Below, piece after piece: positions 24,400-32,562 of a DNA stretch of 64,000 bases (position 1 is the first letter of the stretch; every line of letters begins with the position of its first letter). The notes beneath the pieces were generated by a model. The model saw nothing but the letters and a program-made list of their open reading frames with translations, ran no database searches and was not told where the DNA came from. Source of the DNA: Mycolicibacterium lutetiense (GTDB taxonomy: Bacteria; Actinomycetota; Actinomycetes; Mycobacteriales; Mycobacteriaceae). Position numbers and translations under genes: made by a program. The stretch is from contig NZ_JAGIOP010000002.1 of the NCBI RefSeq assembly GCF_017876775.1, forward strand, positions 2,852,001 through 2,916,000, read 5' to 3'.

Positions 24400-24779
24400 G
24401 CGGGCTGCTGCTGGATACCCACGTCCTGCTCTGGCTACTCGAAGACAACCCGCGGCTGGGAACCACCGCACGCGAACGCATCACCGAAAGCGCCACAGTG
24501 TTCGTCTCCGCGGCCAGCACCTGGGAGCTCGCCATCAAGGCGGCGATCGGCAAGCTCACTCTGCCTGGCGACTTCGACGAAGCGATCGGGCGTTCCGGCG
24601 TGCAGGATTTGCCCATCACGCGTCGCCACACTCTGGCCTCGGATATCACGGCGCTGCCGCACAAGGATCCCTTGGACGCGATCCTGGTCGCCCAGTCCAC
24701 CGTGGAACGGCTCACCCTGCTCACCGCGGACGCGAAACTGCTCACCTCGGTGCCCGACGCGGTGGACGCCAGAATCTGA
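24396..24779 (+). CDS. PIN-domain toxin (VapC-type ribonuclease)
   Basis: A 127-residue PIN domain. Acidic residues expected at the metal site are in LLLDTHVLLWLLED, ASTWELAIKAAIGK, HKDPLDAILVAQ and LLTADAKLL, so a full PIN active site is present. VapC toxins cleave tRNA or rRNA; the target here cannot be read from sequence. It is coupled to the upstream Phd/VapB-type antitoxin. The HVLLW and WELAIK variants place it in the PIN subgroup usually paired with Phd-type antitoxins. Confidence 0.9.
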   Translation: MSGLLLDTHVLLWLLEDNPRLGTTARERITESATVFVSAASTWELAIKAAIGKLTLPGDFDEAIGRSGVQDLPITRRHTLASDITALPHKDPLDAILVAQSTVERLTLLTADAKLLTSVPDAVDARI

Positions 24780-24793
24780 GCTGACTTGCACGT

Positions 24794-25732
24794 CTACTGC
24801 TGCAGCGTGCACAACGTCAGCGCGAAGGCCGGTGCCACCGCAATCGCGACGACGATGAGCGACATCGCGACAGAGTGTGGGCGCCACCAACTCTCCTGTT
24901 GTGGATGCATGAGTCGGGTAACCCGGTCGGTCACTGCCGTCCCGGCCGCGGCCAGCACGCCGTCGGGCACGCGGTGCCGGGTACTCAACGCGACGAGGCT
25001 CGCCAACAGCGGCTCACGACCGTACCTGCGCGTGGCCGCGTCGTCGGCGCACATCTCCAACAACGCCGGTACCGACTGCGCCGCTGCCCGCATCAGGGGT
25101 AACCGCGGCAGTGCCGCGGCGAGAGTGTTGAGCATCGCGATGACGTGATGGTGGCGGCCCCGCAGGTGCGCCCGCTCGTGGGCCAGAACCGCGGCGAGCG
25201 CGGGTGGCTTCAACAGTTCCAGAGCAGCCGTCGTGACGACAATGGCGCTGCGCCGGCCGCCGGACACGCAGTAGGCGGTCGGTTGGTCAGCCGTGATGGC
25301 GACGACGCCGTCGTGACCGGTGGGCCTGCCGATGATCCGGACCGCCTCTGTGTGCCGGCGATTGGCGCGGCGCGTCCGACACAATGCGACGATCACCCGG
25401 CGCGTGGTGTTGGTCGCCACTGCGGCAGTGGCTGCGAGCAGGGCGACGACCAAGACCGTCGCCACGGTGGGCGGCAACGTCACCGCGCTGGCGATCCCCA
25501 GTGTTTCGACGCAGAACGTCGGTGCGCTGCGGACGATCAGGCTGTGGGCGGCACCCGCAATCAGGATCACCAGCGCCGCGACCCAGGCGAAGGACGCGGT
25601 TGCGACGACCACCAACCAGCCTGCCACCGACAGTCTGGGATGAATGCGAGCCGAGATCGGGCCGGTGAACAGTACCGGCGCCAGCCAGCTCAAAGCCATC
25701 GCGTAGCCGAGGAGAAACGTGACCGCGTTCAT
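24794..25732 (-). CDS. M56-family membrane metalloprotease (BlaR1-like, no sensor domain)
   Basis: A 312-residue protein with several membrane helices at the N-terminus, the cytosolic zinc-protease segment AVLAHERAHLRGRHHH (HExxH), and the downstream EMCADDAATR motif supplying the third ligand. A last helix lies at the C-terminus. BlaR1/MecR1 proteins cut or inactivate BlaI-type repressors. This one lacks the extracellular penicillin-binding domain, so its signal must be sensed differently. It overlaps blaI by 4 bases. Confidence 0.88.
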   Translation of the reverse strand: MNAVTFLLGYAMALSWLAPVLFTGPISARIHPRLSVAGWLVVVATASFAWVAALVILIAGAAHSLIVRSAPTFCVETLGIASAVTLPPTVATVLVVALLAATAAVATNTTRRVIVALCRTRRANRRHTEAVRIIGRPTGHDGVVAITADQPTAYCVSGGRRSAIVVTTAALELLKPPALAAVLAHERAHLRGRHHHVIAMLNTLAAALPRLPLMRAAAQSVPALLEMCADDAATRRYGREPLLASLVALSTRHRVPDGVLAAAGTAVTDRVTRLMHPQQESWWRPHSVAMSLIVVAIAVAPAFALTLCTLQQ

Positions 25733-26103
25733 CGCGGCTGCTCCTCGGTGAACCGCTTGAGGGCCTGTCGAAGCTCCTTGGAGTCGTCGTCGACGATCTG
25801 CTCGAGGAAGAAGTTGAGGATCAGCTCGCTGTCGCCACCGGATTCGAACACCGTGCGCATCAGCTGCGCAGAGTGCTCCTCACGGGTCATCACCGGCCGA
25901 TAGCTGTACGCCAGACCGACCTTCTCCCGTTCCAGCCAGCCTTTTCGGAACAGATTGTCCATCGTCGACATGACCGTGGTGTAGGCAATCTGACGCTTGG
26001 TGACGAGCTCGTCGTGCACGCTGCGCACCGTCGAGGGCTCCGCGCGTGACCACAGCACTTCCATCACCACAGCTTCGAGATCGCCAAATCCTTTTATGCC
26101 CAT
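25729..26103 (-). CDS. blaI: BlaI/MecI-family repressor
   Basis: A 124-residue winged-helix repressor. The DNA-binding part is FGDLEAVVMEVLWSRAEPST and VRSVHDELVTKRQIAYTTVM, followed by STMDNLFRKGWLEREKVGLA. The C-terminal half is the dimerisation helix region that the partner protease would inactivate. It is translationally coupled to the M56 protease and lies 57 bp behind ccdA on the same strand. The palindrome at 27754-27778 is the best candidate operator in the neighbourhood. Confidence 0.9.
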   Translation of the reverse strand: MGIKGFGDLEAVVMEVLWSRAEPSTVRSVHDELVTKRQIAYTTVMSTMDNLFRKGWLEREKVGLAYSYRPVMTREEHSAQLMRTVFESGGDSELILNFFLEQIVDDDSKELRQALKRFTEEQPR

Positions 26104-26160
26104 ATCCGTTACCGCCCGCGTGGGTGCGCCGTCACCGTTTCGTTGTCTCGCACGTCAAAC

Positions 26161-26991
26161 CTATGTAGCGCGATAGTAGCTTCTCCGCCACAACCGAATT
26201 GACCTCCACACGAGGAGTGCGACCACGACGCCCAGAATCAGCCAAGGATCACTCACGCCCGACGCCAGTCGCCCCAGCCAGACTTGCAGGTCGTACTGCG
26301 CATCGACGGACAGCGGGCCGCCGAGATCCGTCGTGCCGTCGGTGAACAGGAACAGCCCACCGAGCGCGATGAAGACCACCCCGGTGAGCAACGAGGTGGT
26401 GTGGGTCTCCAGCGGCCCCAGGCGCACCGGGCGCCCCCGCAACCAGGTGCGTTCAGACAGGTTGAAGCGGTCCCACAGCCAGGCGATCAAAAACAACGGC
26501 GCCGCCATGCCGAGGGCGTAGACCGCCATCAGTAGCGCTCCGTAGGCCGGGTCGGCACCCATCGCCGACATGGTCAGGACCGCGCCCAACAGCGGACCTG
26601 CGCAGAAGCCGGCCAGTCCGTACACAGCACCCAATGCGAGCACCGAGACGGTACCGGAGATGTCGATCCGGGCCGTCATCCGTTGCATAGCGGACAGACC
26701 GAACCCCTTGCCCAACAACGTCATCAAGCCGAACCCGATCAATACCAGGCCACCGACCATCGTGACTTCACTGCGATAGCGCGTGACGACGCTACCCAGC
26801 GCCCCGACACCGGCACCCAACGGCACCAGCACGACACAGAGACCCACCCAGAACGCCAGTGTGCGCCGGACCAACAGGCGGGTCCGGTCAAAGGCGTAGG
26901 CGAAAAACGACGGCAGGAGCAGGGCTGAACACGGGCTGAGCAGCGAAGCCAAACCGCCGAGGAAGGCGCCGAGCAGACCGATGCCGTTCAT
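26161..26991 (-). CDS. ccdA: CcdA-like thiol-electron membrane transporter
   Basis: A 276-residue membrane protein with six or more hydrophobic helices. CcdA/DsbD-type Cys residues appear in LASLLSPCSALLLPS (first helix) and VYGLAGFCAGPLLGA (fourth). These proteins move electrons from cytosolic thioredoxin across the membrane to exported thiol proteins. It starts within the stop of the DsbA-like gene (ATGA). The coupling strongly suggests it reduces that partner. Confidence 0.88.
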   Translation of the reverse strand: MNGIGLLGAFLGGLASLLSPCSALLLPSFFAYAFDRTRLLVRRTLAFWVGLCVVLVPLGAGVGALGSVVTRYRSEVTMVGGLVLIGFGLMTLLGKGFGLSAMQRMTARIDISGTVSVLALGAVYGLAGFCAGPLLGAVLTMSAMGADPAYGALLMAVYALGMAAPLFLIAWLWDRFNLSERTWLRGRPVRLGPLETHTTSLLTGVVFIALGGLFLFTDGTTDLGGPLSVDAQYDLQVWLGRLASGVSDPWLILGVVVALLVWRSIRLWRRSYYRAT

Positions 26992-27728
26992 CGACCGGCC
27001 AGCGCCCCGTCGATGGCGCGCACGAAATCTTCCGTGGGCTGCGCGCCGAGCATGGGCACGTCGTTGAGCAGAAACGCCGGAGTGCTGGGGACGCCAATCC
27101 CGGCGCCCTGCGCCAGATCAGCATTGATGGCGGCGTCGAAGGTGTCTCCCCGCATTTCGGCGGTAAATCTGTCGATGTCGGGGACACCGGCCTGCCGGGC
27201 GAAACCGATCAGATCCTCATCCGTCAGGTCCGCCTTCGACCGCTCCGGTGCGGCCGCGTAGACGGCTCGGTTGAACTCCCAGAACCTGCCCTGCGCGGCT
27301 GCCGCGCGTCCGGCGCGTGCTGCTGCCATCGATCGCGGACCGAAGATCGCATAGTCACGCCACTCGATGCGCAGTTGGCCGGCGTCGACGTAGCGCTTGA
27401 TGAGTTCCGGTTCGGTGTCCCGGCTGAACTTGGCGCAGAACGGGCAGCGGTAGTCGGAGAACACCACCAACGCCACGGGCGCGTCGGGATCCCCCAAAGC
27501 CAGCGGGTCACCGGGCCGGCGGCGCTCCACCTGAGAATGACTCCCGCCGGCGCCTCCGGTGGCTGCGCCGGGTGCCTGCGCCGTCGCCGACGGCCCTGTG
27601 GCGGGCGCGGCCGAGGCGGCGTCGGTGTCGGGACGGATCAGCAGGTAGGCGATCAGAACGGCGCCGACGACAATCAGGCCTCCAATGAAGATCAGGTCCT
27701 TCTTGGCACTTTCTCGCCGTCCACTCAC
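26988..27728 (-). CDS. Membrane-anchored DsbA-like thiol oxidoreductase
   Basis: A 246-residue protein. One N-terminal membrane helix (LIFIGGLIVVGAVLIAYLLI) and an Ala/Pro/Gly linker precede the DsbA-like domain. The active site is FSDYRCPFCAKFSRD (CPFC), and the cis-Pro loop is GIGVPSTPAFLLND. Start GTG 27728 has GGAGGT six bases upstream. It is first in a dsbA-ccdA-blaI-M56 run whose promoter region contains the perfect palindrome at 27754-27778. Confidence 0.9.
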   Translation of the reverse strand: MSGRRESAKKDLIFIGGLIVVGAVLIAYLLIRPDTDAASAAPATGPSATAQAPGAATGGAGGSHSQVERRRPGDPLALGDPDAPVALVVFSDYRCPFCAKFSRDTEPELIKRYVDAGQLRIEWRDYAIFGPRSMAAARAGRAAAAQGRFWEFNRAVYAAAPERSKADLTDEDLIGFARQAGVPDIDRFTAEMRGDTFDAAINADLAQGAGIGVPSTPAFLLNDVPMLGAQPTEDFVRAIDGALAGR

Positions 27729-27753
27729 CGCGTACCTCCATGCTAGCCTCGCC

Positions 27754-27778
27754 TACGTAGCTACGCCGTAGCTACGTA
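27754..27778. promoter_or_regulatory. Perfect 25-bp palindrome, candidate BlaI operator
   Basis: The 12-base arm TACGTAGCTACG (27754-27765) is followed by one C and its exact reverse complement (27767-27778). It lies 26 bp before the dsbA-like start and 58 bp before the L,D-transpeptidase start, between divergent genes. The gene for a BlaI repressor is in the same cluster, so BlaI is the natural candidate ligand (inference). Confidence 0.7.
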
Positions 27779-27835
27779 TTCCGTTTTAGCACACCGCGCC
27801 GCCGGGACGCGGCCGACGAGATTGGAGGCGCCGGG

Positions 27836-28750
27836 ATGTCGGTGGGTTCACCGCGGAGGCGGCCAGTGCCAATCCTGTCGCTGGTCTTCATCGCCACCAT
27901 CAGCGCGGCTGTCTGGCTGGCCGAGCCGACGTCGATGATCACCAAACTCACCGCCGGTGAGCAGACGCAGGTCAAGTTCACCGCGACGTCGGGCGCCGCG
28001 TTGGTCGACGGTGGGACGTACGGCGTCGGCACCGTCATCGTGGCCAACTTCGACGGACCGGTCACCGACCGCGCGGCCGCAGAACGGCGGCTGTCGGTCA
28101 AAACCACTCCGCCCGTTGATGGTTCCTGGTACTGGATGGACAACCGGCACGCCCACTGGCGGCCGCAAAGCTACTACCGTCCCGGCACCGAGGTTGTTGC
28201 AGCCGCCGGCGACCAAGCAGCCCGGCAGGTTTCCTTCCGGATCGGAGAGTCGCACGTATCCATCGCCGACGATGCCACCAAGCAGATCCGCGTTTACCGC
28301 AATGACGAGCTGGTCCGCACGATCCCGACCTCTATGGGCATGGGCGGATCAGAAACCGTTGCCGGCAAGACTATTTCGTTCTGGACGCAGCCCGGTGTCT
28401 ATACGGTGATGGACAAGGCCAGCACCGTGGTCATGGATTCCTCCACCTACGGACTGCCCGTGGACTCACGCCTGGGCTACAAGCTGACCGTCAGCAATGC
28501 GGTACGGCTCACCAACAACGGGATCTACGTCCACCAACTCGACAGCACGATCTGGGCGCAAGGCAAGACCAACACTTCGCACGGATGCCTGAACGTCAAC
28601 GCCGACAACGGGCGCTGGTTCTACGAATTCTCCCAACCCGGAGACGTATTCGAAGTGCACAACACCGGCGGCGAGCCACTGCCCATCTGGCAGAACGGCG
28701 ACTGGGGTGTGCCGTGGGACACGTGGCTCGGAGGCAGCGCGCTACGGTGA
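27836..28750 (+). CDS. L,D-transpeptidase (YkuD domain)
   Basis: A 304-residue exported enzyme that forms 3-3 cross-links in peptidoglycan. The N-terminal signal/anchor VPILSLVFIATISAAVWLAE carries no lipobox Cys. An Ig-like domain spans about residues 45-140. The YkuD domain spans about 140-275, with active site HQLDSTIWAQGKTNTSHGCL (His233, His249, Cys251). GGAGG lies before the ATG. It is divergent from the dsbA-like gene and shares the palindrome region. Its 3' end overlaps the convergent flavoprotein gene by 9 bases. Confidence 0.93.
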   Translation: MSVGSPRRRPVPILSLVFIATISAAVWLAEPTSMITKLTAGEQTQVKFTATSGAALVDGGTYGVGTVIVANFDGPVTDRAAAERRLSVKTTPPVDGSWYWMDNRHAHWRPQSYYRPGTEVVAAAGDQAARQVSFRIGESHVSIADDATKQIRVYRNDELVRTIPTSMGMGGSETVAGKTISFWTQPGVYTVMDKASTVVMDSSTYGLPVDSRLGYKLTVSNAVRLTNNGIYVHQLDSTIWAQGKTNTSHGCLNVNADNGRWFYEFSQPGDVFEVHNTGGEPLPIWQNGDWGVPWDTWLGGSALR

Positions 28751-30346
28751 CGGCGCGGGTTGCATCGCGACGGCATGCTCTGCGGCGCGACGGCCGGAGA
28801 AGACGCAGTCGGCGATCGACAATCCACTGACGTAGGAGTTGACGCACAGTCCGATCGCCGTGCGTCCGGCCGCATAGAGACCCGGAATCGACTCGCCTGC
28901 AGGCGTTGTCACCGCACCGGTGAGTTCATCGACGATCAGCCCGCCGAGGGTGAACATCGGGCACGGGTTGAGCAGGCTGGGTTTGATCGATATCGAGATC
29001 AGTGAGAACGGTCCCTGTTCAACAGGATTGACGAACTCGGCAGGCTTGCCCATCGGATCGGGCAGCCCGGCCGCGGCGGCGTCGTTGTGGTCCGCGACGG
29101 TGGTCAGCAATCCCGCCGGGTCGACGCCGGCCTTGGCAGCCACCTCTTCCAGGGTTTCCGCCACGACCCGGTCGGTGCGCAGCATGGCTTCCATCTGCAG
29201 GCGTTGGAACCAGATGGCCTGCTCGGGAAGCTGGGCTCGGGCCTGTTTGAGCAGCCGATGATCGGCCAGGATCCAGCCGCGGCCGTCGTGGTCGGCAACC
29301 ATGGCGTGGCCGACCGCGGCGCCATAGCGGGTCTCGTCGATGAATCGTTGTCCGTGTTCGTCGACCACGAGTGCACCCAGGAACGCGCTGGGCGGCGTGA
29401 TGAAGCGCCACGCCGATACGTTGTCGAGGCGATCGACCGCGGCGCCGACCTCGGCAGCCAGAGCGATTCCACTGCCGTCATCTCCGGTGGTGCCCAGTTG
29501 AAGCCCCTCGCGGTATGCCGGTGCGTGCTCGGCGATCAGCTCTCGATTGGCGATGTATCCGCCCGCGCTGAGAATGACCGCCTGGCGTGCATGGATGTCG
29601 ACGGTCCGGGCATACCGAGTTTCCAAGCGGTTCAACCGCTTTTCCATCGCGGATCGCAGCGGCGGGTAGTAGATACCCGGTTTCACCGCCAGCTCGGCGT
29701 ACGCGCGGTAGCGCCGCCGAACCCACGCCGGTGCGTGGGCGAGTGTGCTCGTGCGCACGCCGACCACCCGGCCGCTGGGATCGGTCAGCAGCGCGACGGC
29801 GCGGGTGAGGAACTGTGTGCGCACGCCGAGGCGAGCCGCCGATTCCGCGAGGGGCTGATAGATCTTCTTGCCCGAAGCCCCCGGCCCTTTGGCCCGGTGA
29901 CCGCGCTGCGCCGGCGGCGTGATCGCGCGGAAACGCCCGGAGTTCTCGCTACCCGAGTAGTAGAGGTAGTACTTGTTGTTCGGGTAGGACGTCTTGTACG
30001 GGCACACCGACCCCTCGAACGGGACTCCGTGTTCGGTGAGCCAGTCGATCATCGCGGGGCTGGTGTCGACGAAGCGTCGCAGCGTCTCGGGACGCACGGC
30101 GTCGCCGATCTCGGCCTGCAGGTAGGCGTACATCGCGTCGGCGTCGTCCTCGACTCCGGCCTGGCGCTGAACCCAGGTGCCACCGCCTGCGTAGATGATC
30201 CCGCCGGACACCTGCGTCGCGCCGCCGCCGTTGAATCGGTCGATGGCCAGCACATCAGCGCCCCTGGCCCGCGCCTCCAGAGCAGCGCAAACGCCTGCGG
30301 CTCCGTATCCGACCACGACGACATCGGCTGTCTGCACCTCTGACAT
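28742..30346 (-). CDS. FAD-dependent 3-ketosteroid-dehydrogenase-like oxidoreductase
   Basis: A flavoprotein of 534 residues from the succinate dehydrogenase/KstD superfamily. The FAD site is VVVGYGAAGVCAALEARARG followed by LAIDR. GATQVSGGIIYAGGG, GRFRAITPP and FTLGGLIVDELTGAV, then GLYAAGRTAIGL, are family blocks. Members dehydrogenate 3-ketosteroid ring A or reduce fumarate-like bonds. The exact substrate is not evident; the wider window favours steroid or terpenoid chemistry. It is divergent from the GAPDH gene. A short inverted repeat, AACTA-N6-TAGTT, lies in the gap near 30375-30390. Confidence 0.85.
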   Translation of the reverse strand: MSEVQTADVVVVGYGAAGVCAALEARARGADVLAIDRFNGGGATQVSGGIIYAGGGTWVQRQAGVEDDADAMYAYLQAEIGDAVRPETLRRFVDTSPAMIDWLTEHGVPFEGSVCPYKTSYPNNKYYLYYSGSENSGRFRAITPPAQRGHRAKGPGASGKKIYQPLAESAARLGVRTQFLTRAVALLTDPSGRVVGVRTSTLAHAPAWVRRRYRAYAELAVKPGIYYPPLRSAMEKRLNRLETRYARTVDIHARQAVILSAGGYIANRELIAEHAPAYREGLQLGTTGDDGSGIALAAEVGAAVDRLDNVSAWRFITPPSAFLGALVVDEHGQRFIDETRYGAAVGHAMVADHDGRGWILADHRLLKQARAQLPEQAIWFQRLQMEAMLRTDRVVAETLEEVAAKAGVDPAGLLTTVADHNDAAAAGLPDPMGKPAEFVNPVEQGPFSLISISIKPSLLNPCPMFTLGGLIVDELTGAVTTPAGESIPGLYAAGRTAIGLCVNSYVSGLSIADCVFSGRRAAEHAVAMQPAPSP

Positions 30347-30540
30347 AGCTCTCCCCGAAAGTCATCGACCACCGAACTAAATGTCTAGTTTGTACTCCAC
30401 AACCACCCTTTACCCCTGTGACCTGGGCCACTGCCAGCCACACTGCCGAACCACGCCGCATTGTGAGATCGGGCAATCGCTACGATACGAAGCGGTACTC
30501 ATCCGAGGGGCCAGCCCATACGACCCACAGGACGATTGAT

Positions 30541-31974
30541 TTGAACTCGCCAGAACTCGCCCATTGGAATGCTCAGGAAGCACTCGCCGAGGCGATGATC
30601 CCGATCATCGGCGCCCTGTACCGGGCGAAGGGCGTGACGGTCCTGCTGCACAGCCGGTCGCTGGTGAACAAATCCGTCATCAGCATCCTGCGCACCCACC
30701 GGTTCGCGCGACAGGTCGGCGGTGACGAGCTGTCGGTCGAAGAGACCTTCCCCTTCCTGCAGGCGCTGGCCAACCTGGACCTGGGCCCGTCGAAGATCGA
30801 CCTCGGTCTGCTGATCATGGCCTACCGCGCCAGCGATGCCGGACTGTCCGTACCCGAGTTCACCGCACAGGCGCTCAGCGCCGTGACCGGGGAAAACAAG
30901 AGCGCACCGCAGGGCCCGCGGGACGTGGTGCTCTACGGGTTCGGCCGCATCGGACGGCTCGTCGCACGCCTGCTCATCGAGAAGGCCGGCTCCGGGAACG
31001 GCCTGAACCTGCGCGCTGTGGTGATCCGCAGCAACGGGGCCGGCGACCTGGCCAAGCGGGCGTCGCTGCTGCGCCGCGACTCGGTCCACGGCCAGTTCAA
31101 CGGCACGATCAAGGTCGATACCGAAACCAACAGCCTGATCGCCAACGGCAACGTCATCAAGTTCATCCACAGCGACGACCCGGCGAACGTCGATTACACC
31201 GAGTACGGCATCGACAACGCGATCCTGATCGACAACACCGGCAAGTGGCGTGACCGCGACGGTCTGGCCAACCACCTGCGCCCCGGGATCGCGAAGGTTC
31301 TACTGACCGCACCGGGCAAGGGCGACGTGCCGAACATCGTGCACGGGGTCAACCACCTCGCACTCGATCTCGATCAGCAGATCTTCTCGTGTGCGTCGTG
31401 CACGACCAACGCGATCGTGCCGCCACTCAAGGCGATGGACGACGAGTACGGCATCGCACGCTGCCACGTCGAGACCGTGCACTCGTTCACCAACGACCAG
31501 AACCTGCTGGACAACTATCACCACGCCGACCGCCGCGGCCGGTCCGCGCCGTTCAACCTGGTCCTCACCGAAACCGGTGCGGCCTCCGCAGTCTCCAAGG
31601 CCATGCCGGACCTGAAGGCCAAGATCAGCGGCAGCTCGATCCGCGTCCCCACGCCCGATGTTTCGGTGGCGATCCTGAACATGCAGCTGCATCGCCCGAC
31701 CACCAAAGAAGAGACCCTGGAGTACCTGCGCCAGGCGTCCCTGTCGGGACCGTTGAGCCGCAACCTCGACTACACCGCGGCAACAGACGCCGTGTCGAGC
31801 GACTTCATCGGCTCCCGTGCGGCGAGCATCATCGATGCGAACGCGACGATCGTCGACGAAGACAACGTCATCCTCTATGTCTGGTACGACAACGAGTTCG
31901 GCTACTCATCCCAGGTGGTGCGCACCGTGCAGTACCTGTCGGGAATCGAGTACCCGACGTACCCGCAGATCTGA
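30541..31974 (+). CDS. gap: Glyceraldehyde-3-phosphate dehydrogenase, long type
   Basis: A protein of 477 residues from TTG 30541, preceded by AGGA with good spacing; the frame stays open back to 30418 but upstream codons lack family sequence. About 120 extra N-terminal residues (AQEALAEAMIPIIGALYRAK) precede the NAD domain VLYGFGRIGRLVARLL. The catalytic Cys motif is SCASCTTNAIVPPL. WYDNEFGYSSQVVRT closes the domain. This long GAPDH class is found beside the glycolytic enzyme in many actinobacteria; its physiological direction is uncertain. Confidence 0.88.
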   Translation: MNSPELAHWNAQEALAEAMIPIIGALYRAKGVTVLLHSRSLVNKSVISILRTHRFARQVGGDELSVEETFPFLQALANLDLGPSKIDLGLLIMAYRASDAGLSVPEFTAQALSAVTGENKSAPQGPRDVVLYGFGRIGRLVARLLIEKAGSGNGLNLRAVVIRSNGAGDLAKRASLLRRDSVHGQFNGTIKVDTETNSLIANGNVIKFIHSDDPANVDYTEYGIDNAILIDNTGKWRDRDGLANHLRPGIAKVLLTAPGKGDVPNIVHGVNHLALDLDQQIFSCASCTTNAIVPPLKAMDDEYGIARCHVETVHSFTNDQNLLDNYHHADRRGRSAPFNLVLTETGAASAVSKAMPDLKAKISGSSIRVPTPDVSVAILNMQLHRPTTKEETLEYLRQASLSGPLSRNLDYTAATDAVSSDFIGSRAASIIDANATIVDEDNVILYVWYDNEFGYSSQVVRTVQYLSGIEYPTYPQI

Positions 31975-32208
31975 TCTGGGAGTAGTCGGGGATCGACGGC
32001 ACGGTGATCCGGTCCCGGCACCTGGTGTACGCAACCAATCGTCTTCGCGCTCGAGCGGTTGCGCGATCTCGTCGTTGAAGTACTGCCCGACGGTGGGCCG
32101 CTGGGGGTCCACCCGACGGATCAATTCGGATTCGTACCAGCCCAGGGTCAGCCCGTGTGCTCGCCGACGTTGTCAGGCTCGCGATGTGATCCTAGGCATG
32201 CAATTCAC

Positions 32209-32547
32209 TCAATGAAGCGTGTCTGGGCAGAGTTCAGCTTGTGCGGTCGCGATCATCTGCGGCATTCCGACCTTCGGGAAGTAGCGGGCTTTTTCTTTGT
32301 CGTCGGGCCTGACCCCGCGGCGGAGGTTGTCGCAGATGAGGTGCCCGTCCTGGAGCAAGGCCCCAGGCGGCAGTGGTATGCGGACTCCACTTTCACGCAG
32401 CTTGGCCAGGTAGTTGTAGTCCTCGGCGGTCAGGTATCCGTTGAAAACCCAACCGTTTTCATCGGCTTGTGCCGGCGCCGCCCAGGAAAGGCACGCGATC
32501 CCCACGGCTGCCGCAACGACGCATCCTGACCATGTTCTACACCGCAT
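32209..32547 (-). CDS. Secreted DUF732-type protein
   Basis: A 112-residue protein with a signal peptide (GCVVAAAVGIACLSWAAPAQA, cut before DENG). The short mature domain contains DYNYLAKLRESGVRIP, GHLICDNLRRGV and AQAELCP. Two Cys, in ICDNL and ELCP, fit the conserved disulphide of DUF732, a mycobacterial exported family of unknown role. The gene follows the BVMO start region on the minus strand as its downstream neighbour (15 bp away) and may be co-transcribed. Confidence 0.8.
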   Translation of the reverse strand: MRCRTWSGCVVAAAVGIACLSWAAPAQADENGWVFNGYLTAEDYNYLAKLRESGVRIPLPPGALLQDGHLICDNLRRGVRPDDKEKARYFPKVGMPQMIATAQAELCPDTLH

Positions 32548-32562
32548 CGCCTTTCCCTTCCC

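Noticed and set aside
29087..30343. A 418-codon plus-strand frame
   Set aside because: It is antisense to the KstD-like flavoprotein and shows no recognisable domain.
31975..32208. A possible small gene in the gap after GAPDH
   Set aside because: Short frames are present but none has a ribosome-binding site with a plausible protein; I see nothing supportable there.
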